NCBI GenBank assembly: GCA_900315745.1
Contig: ONAG01000046.1
Location: 1-45,811 of the forward strand
Reading direction: 5' to 3'
Source: an uncultured Prevotellaceae bacterium
GTDB taxonomy: Bacteria > Bacteroidota > Bacteroidia > Bacteroidales > Bacteroidaceae
Length of the DNA stretch: 45,811 bases
Every line of letters begins with the position of its first letter. Position 1 is the first letter of the stretch. Of the stretch, positions 26,527 to 35,647 are shown piece by piece. A program made the position numbers and the translations under genes. Under the pieces are notes generated by a model. That model was given only the letters and a program-made list of their open reading frames with translations, did not search any database and had not been told where the DNA came from.

Positions 26527-26562
26527 AAAGGTCAGCAGTTATTCTGCTGACCTTTCCTTTTT
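26527..26562 (+). terminator. Intrinsic terminator of the outer-membrane protein gene
   Basis: AAAGGTCAGCAG, loop TTATT, CTGCTGACCTTT form a perfect 12-bp stem followed by CCTTTTT. It lies 26 bp after the stop codon. Confidence 0.93.
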
Positions 26563-26707
26563 CATCATGCGATGCTTACACCCCGTATGGCAATCTCTCC
26601 CCCTTGGGGGTAGCGAGCGATGAAACAGGGCAACTAAATGTTGCGCTGTCGGGAGCGACCGAAGAAAGTGCCCTTTCTGAGGACGGCAAAGAGGGGACTA
26701 TCACTTT

Positions 26708-28498
26708 TCACCACATCTCCAGCTTTGCCATATGTGGTGCGAGCTTATTCAAATCGGGGAGCTGCATATAATCCCCATAGATATGGCGAAGGTGGGCATC
26801 GGCATTTCTGGGCACTGGAAGTTCGTGACCTTCAAATTCGTGCGTGGTCAAGGGGAAAATCTCCTCTTCGTAGCGAGGATTGTGATAAGGGATGCCCATA
26901 CCGCTGGTTACCACCTTGTTGGGGAGCAAACGGCAGATGAAGCGTAAGCAGGGAAAGAGAAACTTGTCGTTGAAGTCGAAGATGCGGCGTACCTGCATGA
27001 TGCTCTTGGCATCGTCGGTGCTGGTGCGCCAAATCTTATACATGTGTCCAACAGTCTTTTCCGTGAACTTGTGCAAGCCTATCGGATGCCTTTCCATCGG
27101 GAAGATGTCGATATAGATGCCTTGTTCCTTCCAGATGCGGTCATAGTTGGTGTTTTCCAGCATCTTGGAACGTCTGTCACGTATCTTCGCATAGAAAAAG
27201 AAGTAATGGGGATCCGTATCGCTGTTTTGCAAGGCAAGCCAGTCGGGAAGCTCTTCAGGCAGCACTTTCATCAGTTTCACATAGTCTTCACGCATCATCT
27301 CGATGTCGAGGTCATCATCCCATGGAATGAACCCGCCATGCCGCATAGCACCAATAAGCGTGCCACTGCTCAACCAGTAACAAATCTGGTGTTTCTTGCA
27401 GATGCGGTCTATTTCGAGCAGGATGTCCAGCATGCGAAGCTGCAAACTGCGCAGTTGTGAACCATCGGGATTGAACCGCTCACGAAGAGAGGCTTGCTGG
27501 ATATGTTGAGTGCCCCATTTCAGCACTTGATCTATCGTCGGGGTTAGCACGCCCTGTTGCTGTGCCAAATTCTTGATGAGCTGCAAACCGTAAGGGAAGT
27601 CTTCTGTGAAATAGCGGCTTTGGAAGTCTGGCACAAAACCGCCCTCCACTTTCTTCATCGGGGATGGAATGCCCATGAATGCCTGAATGGAACGCAATTT
27701 TCGTGTAAGGGAAACAGCATCGTGACTCTCGTAATAATCCAAAATGGTCGGAATGCTTCCTTTTGTGACGGGCAAAGTGTCCAAAAGCGTCATAAACTCC
27801 TTATCCATTGCGATGAGCAGTTCCGAAGCCTCATCCGTCCATTCCTCATAAAACAGTGTCTGCGTGGGATAAACCACTCCCTCCTTCCAGTTTTTCCACA
27901 TGCTGTACAAACGGGATGGATGCAAGATGGGATTGCTGTTGGTGAGGCTCACCTCATAGTAGTTTTTCAACAACTGTACAGGCACATGAAAGAGCTGCTC
28001 GATGGTCTGTCGCAGCGACTCCTTATTGTCTGTCTGCTCCACGCTGATGGAAAGGGAAGGTTTATAACCTAAAAGCGCTGCAGATTTTCCGTACTCCGTA
28101 ACACGGGAGATGAATGGAACCCGCTGAAAACCGAACAGGGGTGTTTGAGGTGGCAAAACCTCAAATGCATGAAAGAAGAAGCCCGTGCTGCTCACCACAC
28201 TGCCCACTGCCACGCCTGGCTGCAAGAAAGGCTTGATGGTCTGCAACATCTCTTTGATGAGGAATCCTGGCAAGCAAAGCAGCACCATATCAGCCTCCTT
28301 CACCACCTCCTCTGCCGATGCCGTAATCTGTTGAATGTTTCCATGCAGCGTATCACCATCGGGTGTCGTGATGCTCAACTGCTGCTGCCAACATTCAGGG
28401 CGACGAGTCAGCACACTCACCTCACAATCACTCTTGGCAGCAAGAAATCCCGCCACCACATGACCTAAATTACCACCTCCACAAATACAGACCTTCAT
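26708..28498 (-). CDS. Opine dehydrogenase-like / LicD phosphotransferase fusion
   Basis: A 596-residue two-domain protein. Residues 1-~330 are an octopine/nopaline dehydrogenase-type NAD(P) enzyme: Rossmann motif CICGGGNLGHVVAGF, then VLLCLPGFLIKEML, and the catalytic-type His in NSNPILHPSRLY with the helical DYYESHD region. Residues ~350-596 are a LicD domain, with LSSGTLIGAMRHGG and FIPWDDDLDIEM. LicD enzymes transfer phosphocholine or a similar phospho-alcohol from a CDP carrier to a glycan. Opine dehydrogenases condense an amino acid with a 2-keto acid by reductive amination. Neither domain looks truncated. It starts 33 bp after the NTP-transferase/aminotransferase fusion gene. The stop TGA lies in a GGTGAAAAGTGA heptad-like context. 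Substrates unknown. Confidence 0.85.
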   Translation of the reverse strand: MKVCICGGGNLGHVVAGFLAAKSDCEVSVLTRRPECWQQQLSITTPDGDTLHGNIQQITASAEEVVKEADMVLLCLPGFLIKEMLQTIKPFLQPGVAVGSVVSSTGFFFHAFEVLPPQTPLFGFQRVPFISRVTEYGKSAALLGYKPSLSISVEQTDNKESLRQTIEQLFHVPVQLLKNYYEVSLTNSNPILHPSRLYSMWKNWKEGVVYPTQTLFYEEWTDEASELLIAMDKEFMTLLDTLPVTKGSIPTILDYYESHDAVSLTRKLRSIQAFMGIPSPMKKVEGGFVPDFQSRYFTEDFPYGLQLIKNLAQQQGVLTPTIDQVLKWGTQHIQQASLRERFNPDGSQLRSLQLRMLDILLEIDRICKKHQICYWLSSGTLIGAMRHGGFIPWDDDLDIEMMREDYVKLMKVLPEELPDWLALQNSDTDPHYFFFYAKIRDRRSKMLENTNYDRIWKEQGIYIDIFPMERHPIGLHKFTEKTVGHMYKIWRTSTDDAKSIMQVRRIFDFNDKFLFPCLRFICRLLPNKVVTSGMGIPYHNPRYEEEIFPLTTHEFEGHELPVPRNADAHLRHIYGDYMQLPDLNKLAPHMAKLEMW

Positions 28499-28504
28499 TC
28501 CCCT

Positions 28505-28537
28505 AATTTATCATTTTTCATTTCTCATTTCTCATTT
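28505..28537. repeat. TCATTTC heptads between the two fusion genes
   Basis: TCATTTT, TCATTTC, TCATTTC and TCATTTA fill the 33-bp gap, and the last one supplies the TGA stop (28532-28534) of the upstream gene. The joined word TCATTTAGCGCAGCGCA recurs at 43912-43928. Confidence 0.75.
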
Positions 28538-30355
28538 AGCGCAGCGCAACTCCCTCAATGCCGCAATCAGCGCATCATTGTCTTGCTCGTCACGCACGGA
28601 GATGCGGATATAATTCCTACCTTTCAGCGAAGTCTTTGAATTGCAGTCCTTCACCATGATGTTATATCGCTCCAGCAGCAATTTGGTCAGTTCTGCTGAA
28701 GAATACTTTTCAATGACTTCCAGACAGAAGAAGTTTGCCTGTGTGGGAATAAGGCGAATGTAAGGAATCTCCTTCAACAAGGCTTCGAAACGTCTGCGTT
28801 CAGCAATGAACTGATGGCACGCCTGCTTGTACTCCTTCTCATACTTGCCGAATATCTGCATGTAGAACTCTGCAAAGGAATTGATGTTCCAGATGGAGAT
28901 GTCCTTGCGAATCCTGCGAATCAGCTCCACATCAGCAGACGCCAGCACTCCCAAACGCAAACCCGGCACGCCATACGATTTCGAGATGCTCTTCATCACT
29001 GCCAAATGTGGATTATCCTCCAAAATATCGTTTCGCAACAAGGTGTTATGTTCAAAATCATCGCTGAAATCCACAAACGACTCATCCACAATCAGCTGAA
29101 TGCCCCGTTCTTTCGCCCATTTCAGGAGACGAAGCAGTCCCTCCATCGGAATGAAATTGCCGGAAGGATTGTCGGGATTGATCAGCAGCAAGTGCTGGAT
29201 ATCCTTATCTGCGAAGAACGTCATCAAGTCTTGCTCGTCATATTGCAAATCCTCACCATCGGGGATGTATGAGACAATTGCATCCTTCTCCAGACGGTTG
29301 GGATACTCCTCAAAAGTGGGATAAACCACGCCCATCTTTCCCTGACACTGTTCCATCAGGCTTTTGATGAGTTCGGCAGCGCCATTGCCCACCACCATAT
29401 AGTCCTGACGCACACCGAAATACTTACCTGCCAACAGAGAATTGACATACATGCCCGAAGGGTATTCCGTCAGCAAGGTGTCAAAGCTGGAGCGCAGCTC
29501 GTCCTTCATGCGGCGGGTGGGGAAATAAGGATTGACAAGGTAGCAGTAATCCAGCATCTTCGGGAATCGCCAGTGTCCACCATAACGGTAGTTGAAACGG
29601 TGAATCATCTCATCCCCCTCTGCAAAGATGGTCTCTGCAATGTCCAAATCCTGAATGTCATCAATTTCATACCACTTCTCATCGCCAACCGGCAAAGCCT
29701 TCAATTCAGCAGAATCCAGCAGCGTGATGACGCGCAAAACCTGTTCGTAATATTCGTTGTTGCCCAATGCGTGGCAATAAGCCTCCAAGAAGGGCACATA
29801 CTTCTGTTCGCAGAAATCACGTGAGAACTTGTAGATGTTCACCGTCTTGTAATACTCATCCACATCCTCATATCTGAAAGCCTTCTTCGGCACGAAATTC
29901 ACGATGTTCCGAGCCTCATCAATGCGCACCATCGTGCCATCCATCCACGACTCATACTTCGCCACCAATGCCACGTTGGGGTACTCGTCTTCCAGAATCA
30001 TCTGAAACAACCTGTCACTGAAAATCAAGTCGCTCTCAATCAGCAACGTGTCATCCTCCAGCATCTTCTCCTTCACCAGCGAAAGCGAATAGATATTGTT
30101 GGTCTTGTCATAAATGGGATTCTCCGCATACTCGATGGTCAATCGCCCGTCATAGCGGTGTCCAATATAATCCATCAGATTCTGACCCTGATAGCCCACC
30201 ACGATGATGACACGACGCAACGAGAGCCCAGACAGTTGTCCCAAAAGCCGGTCAATCAACCGCACACCATTCACCTCCACCATACACTTGGTGTTCTCCT
30301 TCGTCAGTTCGCCCAATCTGCGCCCCATTCCGGCTGCCAAAATAATTGCTTGCAT
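28532..30355 (-). CDS. LicC-like cytidylyltransferase / PLP aminotransferase-fold fusion
   Basis: A 607-residue cytoplasmic two-domain protein. Residues 1-~235 are a LicC-type nucleotidyltransferase: AIILAAGMGRRLGELTKENTKCM, NPIYDKTNNIYSL, LLIESDLIF and EIDDIQDLDIAE. Residues ~250-607 are a class I/II PLP enzyme closest in look to HisC/CobD: VVGNGAAELIKSL, NPDNPSGNF, VDESFVDF, the PLP lysine in SISKSYGVPGLRLG (about residue 458) and an Arg near the C-terminus (YIRISVRD). CobD relatives decarboxylate phospho-amino acids, so this domain may supply an amino-alcohol phosphate for CTP activation. That is inference; a transaminase role is equally possible. Probably transcribed with the LicD fusion from the minus-strand box at 30757-30764. 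Confidence 0.85.
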   Translation of the reverse strand: MQAIILAAGMGRRLGELTKENTKCMVEVNGVRLIDRLLGQLSGLSLRRVIIVVGYQGQNLMDYIGHRYDGRLTIEYAENPIYDKTNNIYSLSLVKEKMLEDDTLLIESDLIFSDRLFQMILEDEYPNVALVAKYESWMDGTMVRIDEARNIVNFVPKKAFRYEDVDEYYKTVNIYKFSRDFCEQKYVPFLEAYCHALGNNEYYEQVLRVITLLDSAELKALPVGDEKWYEIDDIQDLDIAETIFAEGDEMIHRFNYRYGGHWRFPKMLDYCYLVNPYFPTRRMKDELRSSFDTLLTEYPSGMYVNSLLAGKYFGVRQDYMVVGNGAAELIKSLMEQCQGKMGVVYPTFEEYPNRLEKDAIVSYIPDGEDLQYDEQDLMTFFADKDIQHLLLINPDNPSGNFIPMEGLLRLLKWAKERGIQLIVDESFVDFSDDFEHNTLLRNDILEDNPHLAVMKSISKSYGVPGLRLGVLASADVELIRRIRKDISIWNINSFAEFYMQIFGKYEKEYKQACHQFIAERRRFEALLKEIPYIRLIPTQANFFCLEVIEKYSSAELTKLLLERYNIMVKDCNSKTSLKGRNYIRISVRDEQDNDALIAALRELRCAK

Positions 30356-30410
30356 ACAAATCGATTGTTAATAATTTAAGTTTCGGGTGTTCTTAACGTG
30401 TTATTTTCAA

Positions 30411-30683
30411 CTACGAATTATACAAATTTCACAAATTTGCCATTCGGCGTGGAGATAATTATTACACAAAGCACTTTCTGTACAACGAATTTCACAAACC
30501 GACGGAGCAGGGAATACCATCTTGTTCGCATGAATGACCAAGACGCGTCGGAGGAAGGCGAAGCCAATGCTGACGCGGTGCAAGCCGGATGGTTCGTGAA
30601 ATTAGTTGCCGTCCACGGCTTCGAGAAATCAACGTTCTGTCCGCATGGCAAGAATTCGTGAAATTCGTGTAATCCGTAGTCAA
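30411..30683. repeat. Element with ~30-bp inverted ends in the licC-metG gap
   Basis: The left end, ACTACGAATTATACAAATTT then CACAAATTTGCCAT, is the inverse of the right end, GGCAAGAATTCGTGAAATTC then GTGTAATCCGTAGT, with some mismatches. About 200 bp lie between. Open frames inside are low-complexity (KFVKFV, NFTN) and not gene-like. It would lie in the leader of the fusion operon. The rest of 30356-30914 is the divergent promoter island and a short dispersed TTTAGCTCGACGAAGTCAAA repeat at 30719. Confidence 0.55.
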
Positions 30684-30756
30684 AGAAAACATATCCAAAC
30701 ATCTGAAAGTCGAGTAATTTTAGCTCGACGAAGTCAAAGTTGAGTTAATGATAATG

Positions 30757-30888
30757 CAAAGGTAGGAAAAAGTTTAGAGTTTAGAGTTTACAGCGTTAAG
30801 TTTTTTATCATCCGACGCGTTTTTTCATCTTGCAATACAATTTACTCCAAACTCTAAACCCTAAACTCTAAACTTTTTCGTACCTTTG
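30757..30888. promoter_or_regulatory. Divergent promoter island with inverted heptad arms (fusion operon / metG)
   Basis: TACCTTTG on the minus strand (30757-30764) and TACCTTTG on the plus strand (30881-30888) face outward. Next to each box the sequence is almost the same when read outward (AAACTTTTTCSTACCTTTGCA). AGTTTAG heptads (30770-30791) form the left arm and CTCTAAA/CCCTAAA heptads (30848-30873) the right arm. The minus box is about 400 bp from the fusion gene start, giving a long leader. Confidence 0.65.
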
Positions 30889-30914
30889 CACCCAAATTAC
30901 AATCAATCATCAAC

Positions 30915-32981
30915 ATGGAACAGAAAAACTTCAAGAGAACTACCGTAACGGCAGCACTGCCTTATGCCAATGGTCCTGTACACATCGGACACTTGGCTGG
31001 TGTGTATGTGCCAGCCGACATATATGCACGTTACCTGCGTTTGAAAGGACGTGACGTTTTGTTTGTGTGTGGAAGCGACGAACATGGAGTGCCCGTGACC
31101 ATCCGTGCCAAGAAGGAGGGGTGCACCGTGCAGGATGTGGTGGACCGCTATCACAGCATCATCAAGAAGTCTTTTGCCGACTTCGGCATCAGCTTCGACA
31201 TCTACAGCCGCACCACCAGCAAGACACACCACCAGTTTGCCGCCGACTTCTTCAAGAAGCTCTATGACGAAGGCAAATTCGTGGAAATCACCTCCGAGCA
31301 GTTCTACGACGAGGAGACCAAGCAGTTCCTCACCGACCGTAACATCAAGGGTGAGTGTCCACGCTGCCATGCAGAGGGTGCTTACGGCGACCAGTGCGAG
31401 AAGTGCGGCGCAACGCTTTCTCCTGAAGAACTCATCAACCCCGTCAATGCCATCAACGGCAACCCATTGGTGAAGAAAGCCACGAAACACTGGTACCTGC
31501 CATTGGAGCAGTATCAGGAGTGGTTGGAGGAGTGGATTCTGAAAGGACACCCCGAATGGCGCAGCAACGTGTATGGTCAGTGCAAGAGTTGGCTGGATGG
31601 CGGTTTGAAGCCACGTGCCGTGACGCGTGACCTCGATTGGGGCATCCCCGTTCCAGTGGAAGGCGCAGAAGGCAAAGTGCTCTATGTGTGGTTTGATGCC
31701 CCCATCGGCTACATCAGCAACACGAAGGAACTCTGTGAGAAGGAGCCCGAGAAATGGGGGACTTGGCAGAAATGGTGGCAGGATGAGGAGACACGTCTCA
31801 TCCACTTCATCGGCAAGGACAACATCGTCTTCCACTGCATTGTCTTCCCATCAATGCTGAAAGGACATGGCGACTACATCTTGCCCGACAATGTGCCTGC
31901 CAACGAGTTCCTCAACCTCGAAGGCAACAAGATTTCAACATCAAAAAACTACGCCGTTTGGCTCAACGAATATCTGGAGGAACTGCCCAACCGTCAGGAC
32001 GAACTGCGCTATGTGCTCACCGCCAATGCGCCCGAAACGAAGGATAACGACTTCACGTGGGCAGACTTCCAAGCTCGCTGCAACAACGAACTGGTGGCTG
32101 TGTATGGCAACTTCGTGAACCGCGCCCTGCAACTTACCCAGAAATACTACGACGGCATCGTGCCCGAATGTGGCGAACTGACCGAGAGCGACAAGGTAAC
32201 ACTGGCTGAGTTTGCCTCCGTGAAAGACAATGTGGAGAAACTCATCGAGGGCTTCAAGTTCCGCGAGGCTCAGAAGGAGGCGATGAACCTCGCCCGCATC
32301 GGCAACAAGTACATTGCCGACGAAGAGCCTTGGAAGGTCATCAAGACCGACCCTGAACGTGTGAAGACCATCATCTACATCTCTCTGCAACTCACAGCCA
32401 ATCTCGCCATTGCGTTTGAGCCATTCCTTCCTTTCTCATCAGCAAAACTCCGCGAGATGATTAACATGGAGAGCCTGAACTGGGAAGACCTTGGCAAGAC
32501 CAACCTTCTGCCTGCTGGCAAGCAACTCGGAAAACCAAGTCTGCTCTTCTCAAAGATTGAGGATGACACCATCAAGTTCCAAACCGATAAACTCGAAGCC
32601 ACCATCAAGGCGAACGAGGCTGCGAATGCAGAGGTGGCTCCCGTGAAGGAAACTGTGGCATTCGATGATTTCACCAAACTCGACATCCGTGTAGCCACCG
32701 TGCTGGAATGTGAGCGTGTGCCCAAGATGAAGAAGCTGCTCAAGTTCAAGCTGGACGACGGCACTCCGAAGGGACGCACCATCGTCAGCGGCATCGCACA
32801 ATGGTATGAGCCTGAACAGCTCGTGGGCAAGCAGGTGCTCTTCATCGCCAATCTGGCTCCTCGCGAGTTCAAGAACGGACTGGTCAGCGAAGGCATGATT
32901 CTCTCCGCAGAGAACTACGACGGCAGCATCAGCGTGACCACCGTGGAGAAGCCTGTGAAAGGCGGCAGTCAGGTGTGCTGA
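30915..32981 (+). CDS. metG: Methionyl-tRNA synthetase
   Basis: A 688-residue class I aminoacyl-tRNA synthetase. HIGH is at residues 23-26, the zinc knuckle CPRC...CEKC near 145-163, and a KMSKS-equivalent KISTSKN near 340. A C-terminal tRNA-binding OB-fold ([21 protein letters not shown], about residues 580-685) serves as dimerisation and tRNA-binding module. Length fits the long bacterial form. It stands alone behind TACCTTTG (30881-30888) with a clear terminator. Confidence 0.97.
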   Translation: MEQKNFKRTTVTAALPYANGPVHIGHLAGVYVPADIYARYLRLKGRDVLFVCGSDEHGVPVTIRAKKEGCTVQDVVDRYHSIIKKSFADFGISFDIYSRTTSKTHHQFAADFFKKLYDEGKFVEITSEQFYDEETKQFLTDRNIKGECPRCHAEGAYGDQCEKCGATLSPEELINPVNAINGNPLVKKATKHWYLPLEQYQEWLEEWILKGHPEWRSNVYGQCKSWLDGGLKPRAVTRDLDWGIPVPVEGAEGKVLYVWFDAPIGYISNTKELCEKEPEKWGTWQKWWQDEETRLIHFIGKDNIVFHCIVFPSMLKGHGDYILPDNVPANEFLNLEGNKISTSKNYAVWLNEYLEELPNRQDELRYVLTANAPETKDNDFTWADFQARCNNELVAVYGNFVNRALQLTQKYYDGIVPECGELTESDKVTLAEFASVKDNVEKLIEGFKFREAQKEAMNLARIGNKYIADEEPWKVIKTDPERVKTIIYISLQLTANLAIAFEPFLPFSSAKLREMINMESLNWEDLGKTNLLPAGKQLGKPSLLFSKIEDDTIKFQTDKLEATIKANEAANAEVAPVKETVAFDDFTKLDIRVATVLECERVPKMKKLLKFKLDDGTPKGRTIVSGIAQWYEPEQLVGKQVLFIANLAPREFKNGLVSEGMILSAENYDGSISVTTVEKPVKGGSQVC

Positions 32982-33013
32982 TTTGCTTTTTGAGGCGGGG
33001 GAACCATCTGTGT

Positions 33014-33058
33014 AAAAGGCGTCTTGTTCAAATTGATGAACAGGACGCCTTTTGTTTT
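33014..33058 (+). terminator. Intrinsic terminator of metG
   Basis: AAAAGGCGTC-TTGTTCA pairs with TGAACA-G-GACGCCTTTT, followed by GTTTTG. The stem ends in A/T runs on both sides, so it may work in both directions, also for the minus-strand spm remnant. Confidence 0.85.
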
Positions 33059-33130
33059 GCCAGCATCGCCCTCGCGGTAGCCCATTTGACTCCGTGGAAC
33101 TGAGGGTTCTCAATAATCCATTCTTTGGCT

Positions 33131-34307
33131 CTACGCAAAGAAGAAGTACGCCACGGCGATGGCGGCAAGGATGCCTCCCAAATCTGCCAAGAGTCCACAG
33201 GTGACTGCATGACGGGTGTGGCGAATGCCGACAGAGCCGAAATAGACGGCAAGGATGTAGAAGGTGGTGTCGGTGGAACCTTGGAAGATGCAGGCAAGAC
33301 GACCGGCAAAGGAGTCGGCGCCGTAGGTGGTCATGGCATCGACCATCATGCCACGTGCGCCTGAACCTGAGAGGGGCTTCATCAAGGCGGTGGGCAGGGC
33401 TGCCACGAAGTCGGTGTTGCCGCCACAGAGTTCGACAAGCCAGTTGATGCCGCTGATGAGAATGTCCATGCCACCGCTAGCTCTGAAGACGCCAATGGCT
33501 ACGAGGATGGCTACAAGATAGGGAATGACACGGATGGCTGTGGTGAACCCGTCTTTGGCGCCTTCGATGAACGCTTCATATACGTTCACTTTCTTCACCA
33601 TGCCAGCGATGATGAAGGAGAGGATGATGCCGAAGAGGATGATGTTGGCAACGAGTGTGCTCACCGTGTCCATCGTCTCTTTCTCCATCTGCGAGAAGCC
33701 CCAAATGGTTGCCGCCACCAACAGGCACATGCCGCCAAGTACGCCCAAGAGGACGGGCTGCAGAAGGTTGATGCGCTGGTAGATGCTGACGATGATGATG
33801 CCCACCAAGGTGGCTTAGCACCAAAAACATGATCATGGGGTTGGTGGCTGTCGCGTTTCGCTCGGTTTCCTGTTCTGCTGTCCATCCATGCGATTCTCTC
33901 AACTGACGGTTCTTCTCCACGTTCAGTTCCTGCATGCTCTCCATGGCTTTCAAGCCTAAGGGTGTGGCAGCATTGTCCAATCCGAGCATGTTGGCTGCGA
34001 TGTTCATGAAGATGTGACCTGTAGCGGGATGACCTTTAGGAATGTCAGGGAAAAGCCGTGTGAAGAGCGGGCTCAGCATACGTGACAGCACATTGACAAC
34101 ACCACCTTTCTCTCCTATTTTCATGATACCCATCCATAGGGAGAGGACTCCTGTAAGCCCGATGGATATCTCGAAGGCTGTCTTTGCGTTCTCGAATGTG
34201 GAACCTACGATGTCGGCAAATACGCCTGTATTGCCAATGAAGCACTGAATAATGGCGCACAGGGCTGCCAAAAGGAAAAATGCAATCCAAATGTAGTTGA
34301 GTACCAT
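33131..34307 (-). pseudogene. Nucleoside-recognition / spore-maturation (SpmA-SpmB) protein, frameshifted
   Basis: Two minus-strand frames together resemble the ~410-residue SpmA-SpmB fusion common in Bacteroidales. The first runs from the ATG at 34307 through GHPATGHIFMNIAANMLGLDNAATPLGLKAM to NPMIMFLVL. The frame is then lost near 33816. The second frame resumes as VGIIIVSIYQRINLLQPV and continues normally (KPLSGSGARGMM, FAGRLACIFQGSTDTTFY) to the stop at 33131. About 30-35 residues expected between the two blocks are absent, so a deletion of a non-multiple of three is likely. The first frame runs on as nonsense to 33576. The heptad array begins 4 bp before the ATG and no -7 box is visible. 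Confidence 0.78.
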
Positions 34308-34310
34308 AAG

Positions 34311-34455
<145 letters not shown>

Positions 34456-34461
<6 letters not shown>

Positions 34462-35442
34462 ATGCTTGTCTCTGTTGGCAAAGATGTTTGCCAGTATGGT
34501 GCCGCTGATGCTGTGCCATGCGCACGATATGGCACAGGGCACCACTGCCATCGGATTGGTTGCCACGAAGAAGGTCATGGCAAGGTTGGTGCCCAACCCT
34601 GCATTCTGCATGCCCACCTCGATGGAGAGGGTACGTTTCTTGGCAACGGAGAACCCGCACATCCTGCCCACTGAATAGCCAAGCACATAACCAATCGTGT
34701 TGTGGCAGAAGACCATGCCGAAGGTGAGGAGGAAGAGCACGATGCCGTTTTCCACCAATGGGTCGTGAACCGTGGTGACCACGCCACCGACTATGCATGC
34801 CAAACATGCCACCGACACACCTGGCATGCAACCTTGTATCTTCTTGAACACCTCTTTGTGCCCCAACCACACATTCAGGAAGAAACCGATGGCGATGGGG
34901 ATGATGGTCACAATGAGTATTTGCTGGAACATGCCCCACGCATCCACATCCACCCGTTCACCTGCCAGCCACAACACCAGCAGGGGGGTGAGCACGGGAG
35001 CCAACAGAGTGGAAACGCATGTCATGCCTACGGAGTATGCCACATCGCCCTTGCAGAGGAACGACATGATGTTGCTCGACACACCGCCTGGACAGCAGCC
35101 CACGAGAATGATGCCAATGGCCATTGCCGTGCTGTAAGGGGCAAATGCAGGCACCTGACTGAACAGCCAGGACAGCGAGAATGCCACCAACGGCATGATG
35201 GTGAACTGCGCCATCGCTCCTATCAGAATGTCAAACGGACGTTTCGCCAACAGTTTGAAGTCTTCGGGAGTCAATGTCAGACCCATCGTCAGCATGATAA
35301 TACCGAGAATCACGGTTTGCGTGTTGCCTTTCACCCATTCAAAAAGCACGGGGAAAAAGAACGTGACAACTGCCGTGAGAATGACAAAGAGGCTTGCCTT
35401 CCCACTGAGCACGTCACTGATAGTCTTAAATATCCGATACAT
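34456..35442 (-). CDS. Bile acid:sodium symporter (BASS) family transporter
   Basis: A 328-residue inner-membrane protein with about ten helices. Family marks: GIIMLTMGLTLTPEDF, GIILVGCCPGGVSSNIMSFL and the sodium-site-like EVGMQNAGLGTNLA near the end. BASS proteins carry organic anions with sodium, and bacterial members often move pantoate, pyruvate or similar acids rather than bile salts. Substrate cannot be read. Promoter TATCTTTG (minus, 35469-35476) is divergent from serB. The last residues (NRDKHG) and the stop run into the heptad array. Confidence 0.9.
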
Positions 35443-35468
35443 TTCTTTCTACGCTTTCAATTTGTGCA

Positions 35469-35622
35469 CAAAGATAGTGAAGAATTGGGAAAGAGGAAAG
35501 AGGAAAGAGGATTTATTTGCTATTCAGCGTCTTTTTTCGTTGAAAAAGAAATAATTCCTCATTCCTTTTTTCTTTTTTCATTTTCTCATTCTTTCATTTT
35601 TCTATTTTTTTCCATACCTTTG
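35469..35622. promoter_or_regulatory. Divergent promoter island with heptads (BASS / serB)
   Basis: TATCTTTG on the minus strand (35469-35476) and TACCTTTG on the plus strand (35615-35622) face outward. Beside the left box are AAAGAGG heptads (about 35488-35511). Beside the right box are degenerate TTCCTCA/TTTCATT-type units (about 35555-35606). Confidence 0.6.
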
Positions 35623-35647
35623 CAACAGAAAGCTAAATCTATGTAAT

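Noticed and set aside
26580-26706. CCCCCTTGGGGG palindrome after the outer-membrane protein terminator
   Set aside because: Short and unsupported by a T-run or second copy in the window; the gap otherwise shows nothing I can name.
28532-30355. Phosphonate (PntC-type) cytidylyltransferase
   Set aside because: No PepM or phosphonopyruvate decarboxylase is in the window and the PLP domain looks class I/II (HisC/CobD-like), not the class V AEP transaminase of PntC. Kept only as an analogy.
30418-30702. 94-codon minus-strand frame with KFVKFV motifs
   Set aside because: It is translation of the inverted-end repeat element; the repeated FVKFV arises from the repeat itself.
34702-35646. 314-codon plus-strand frame opposite the BASS transporter
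   Set aside because: Antisense shadow; the real serB start and promoter lie just beyond it and the BASS gene has clear family motifs.
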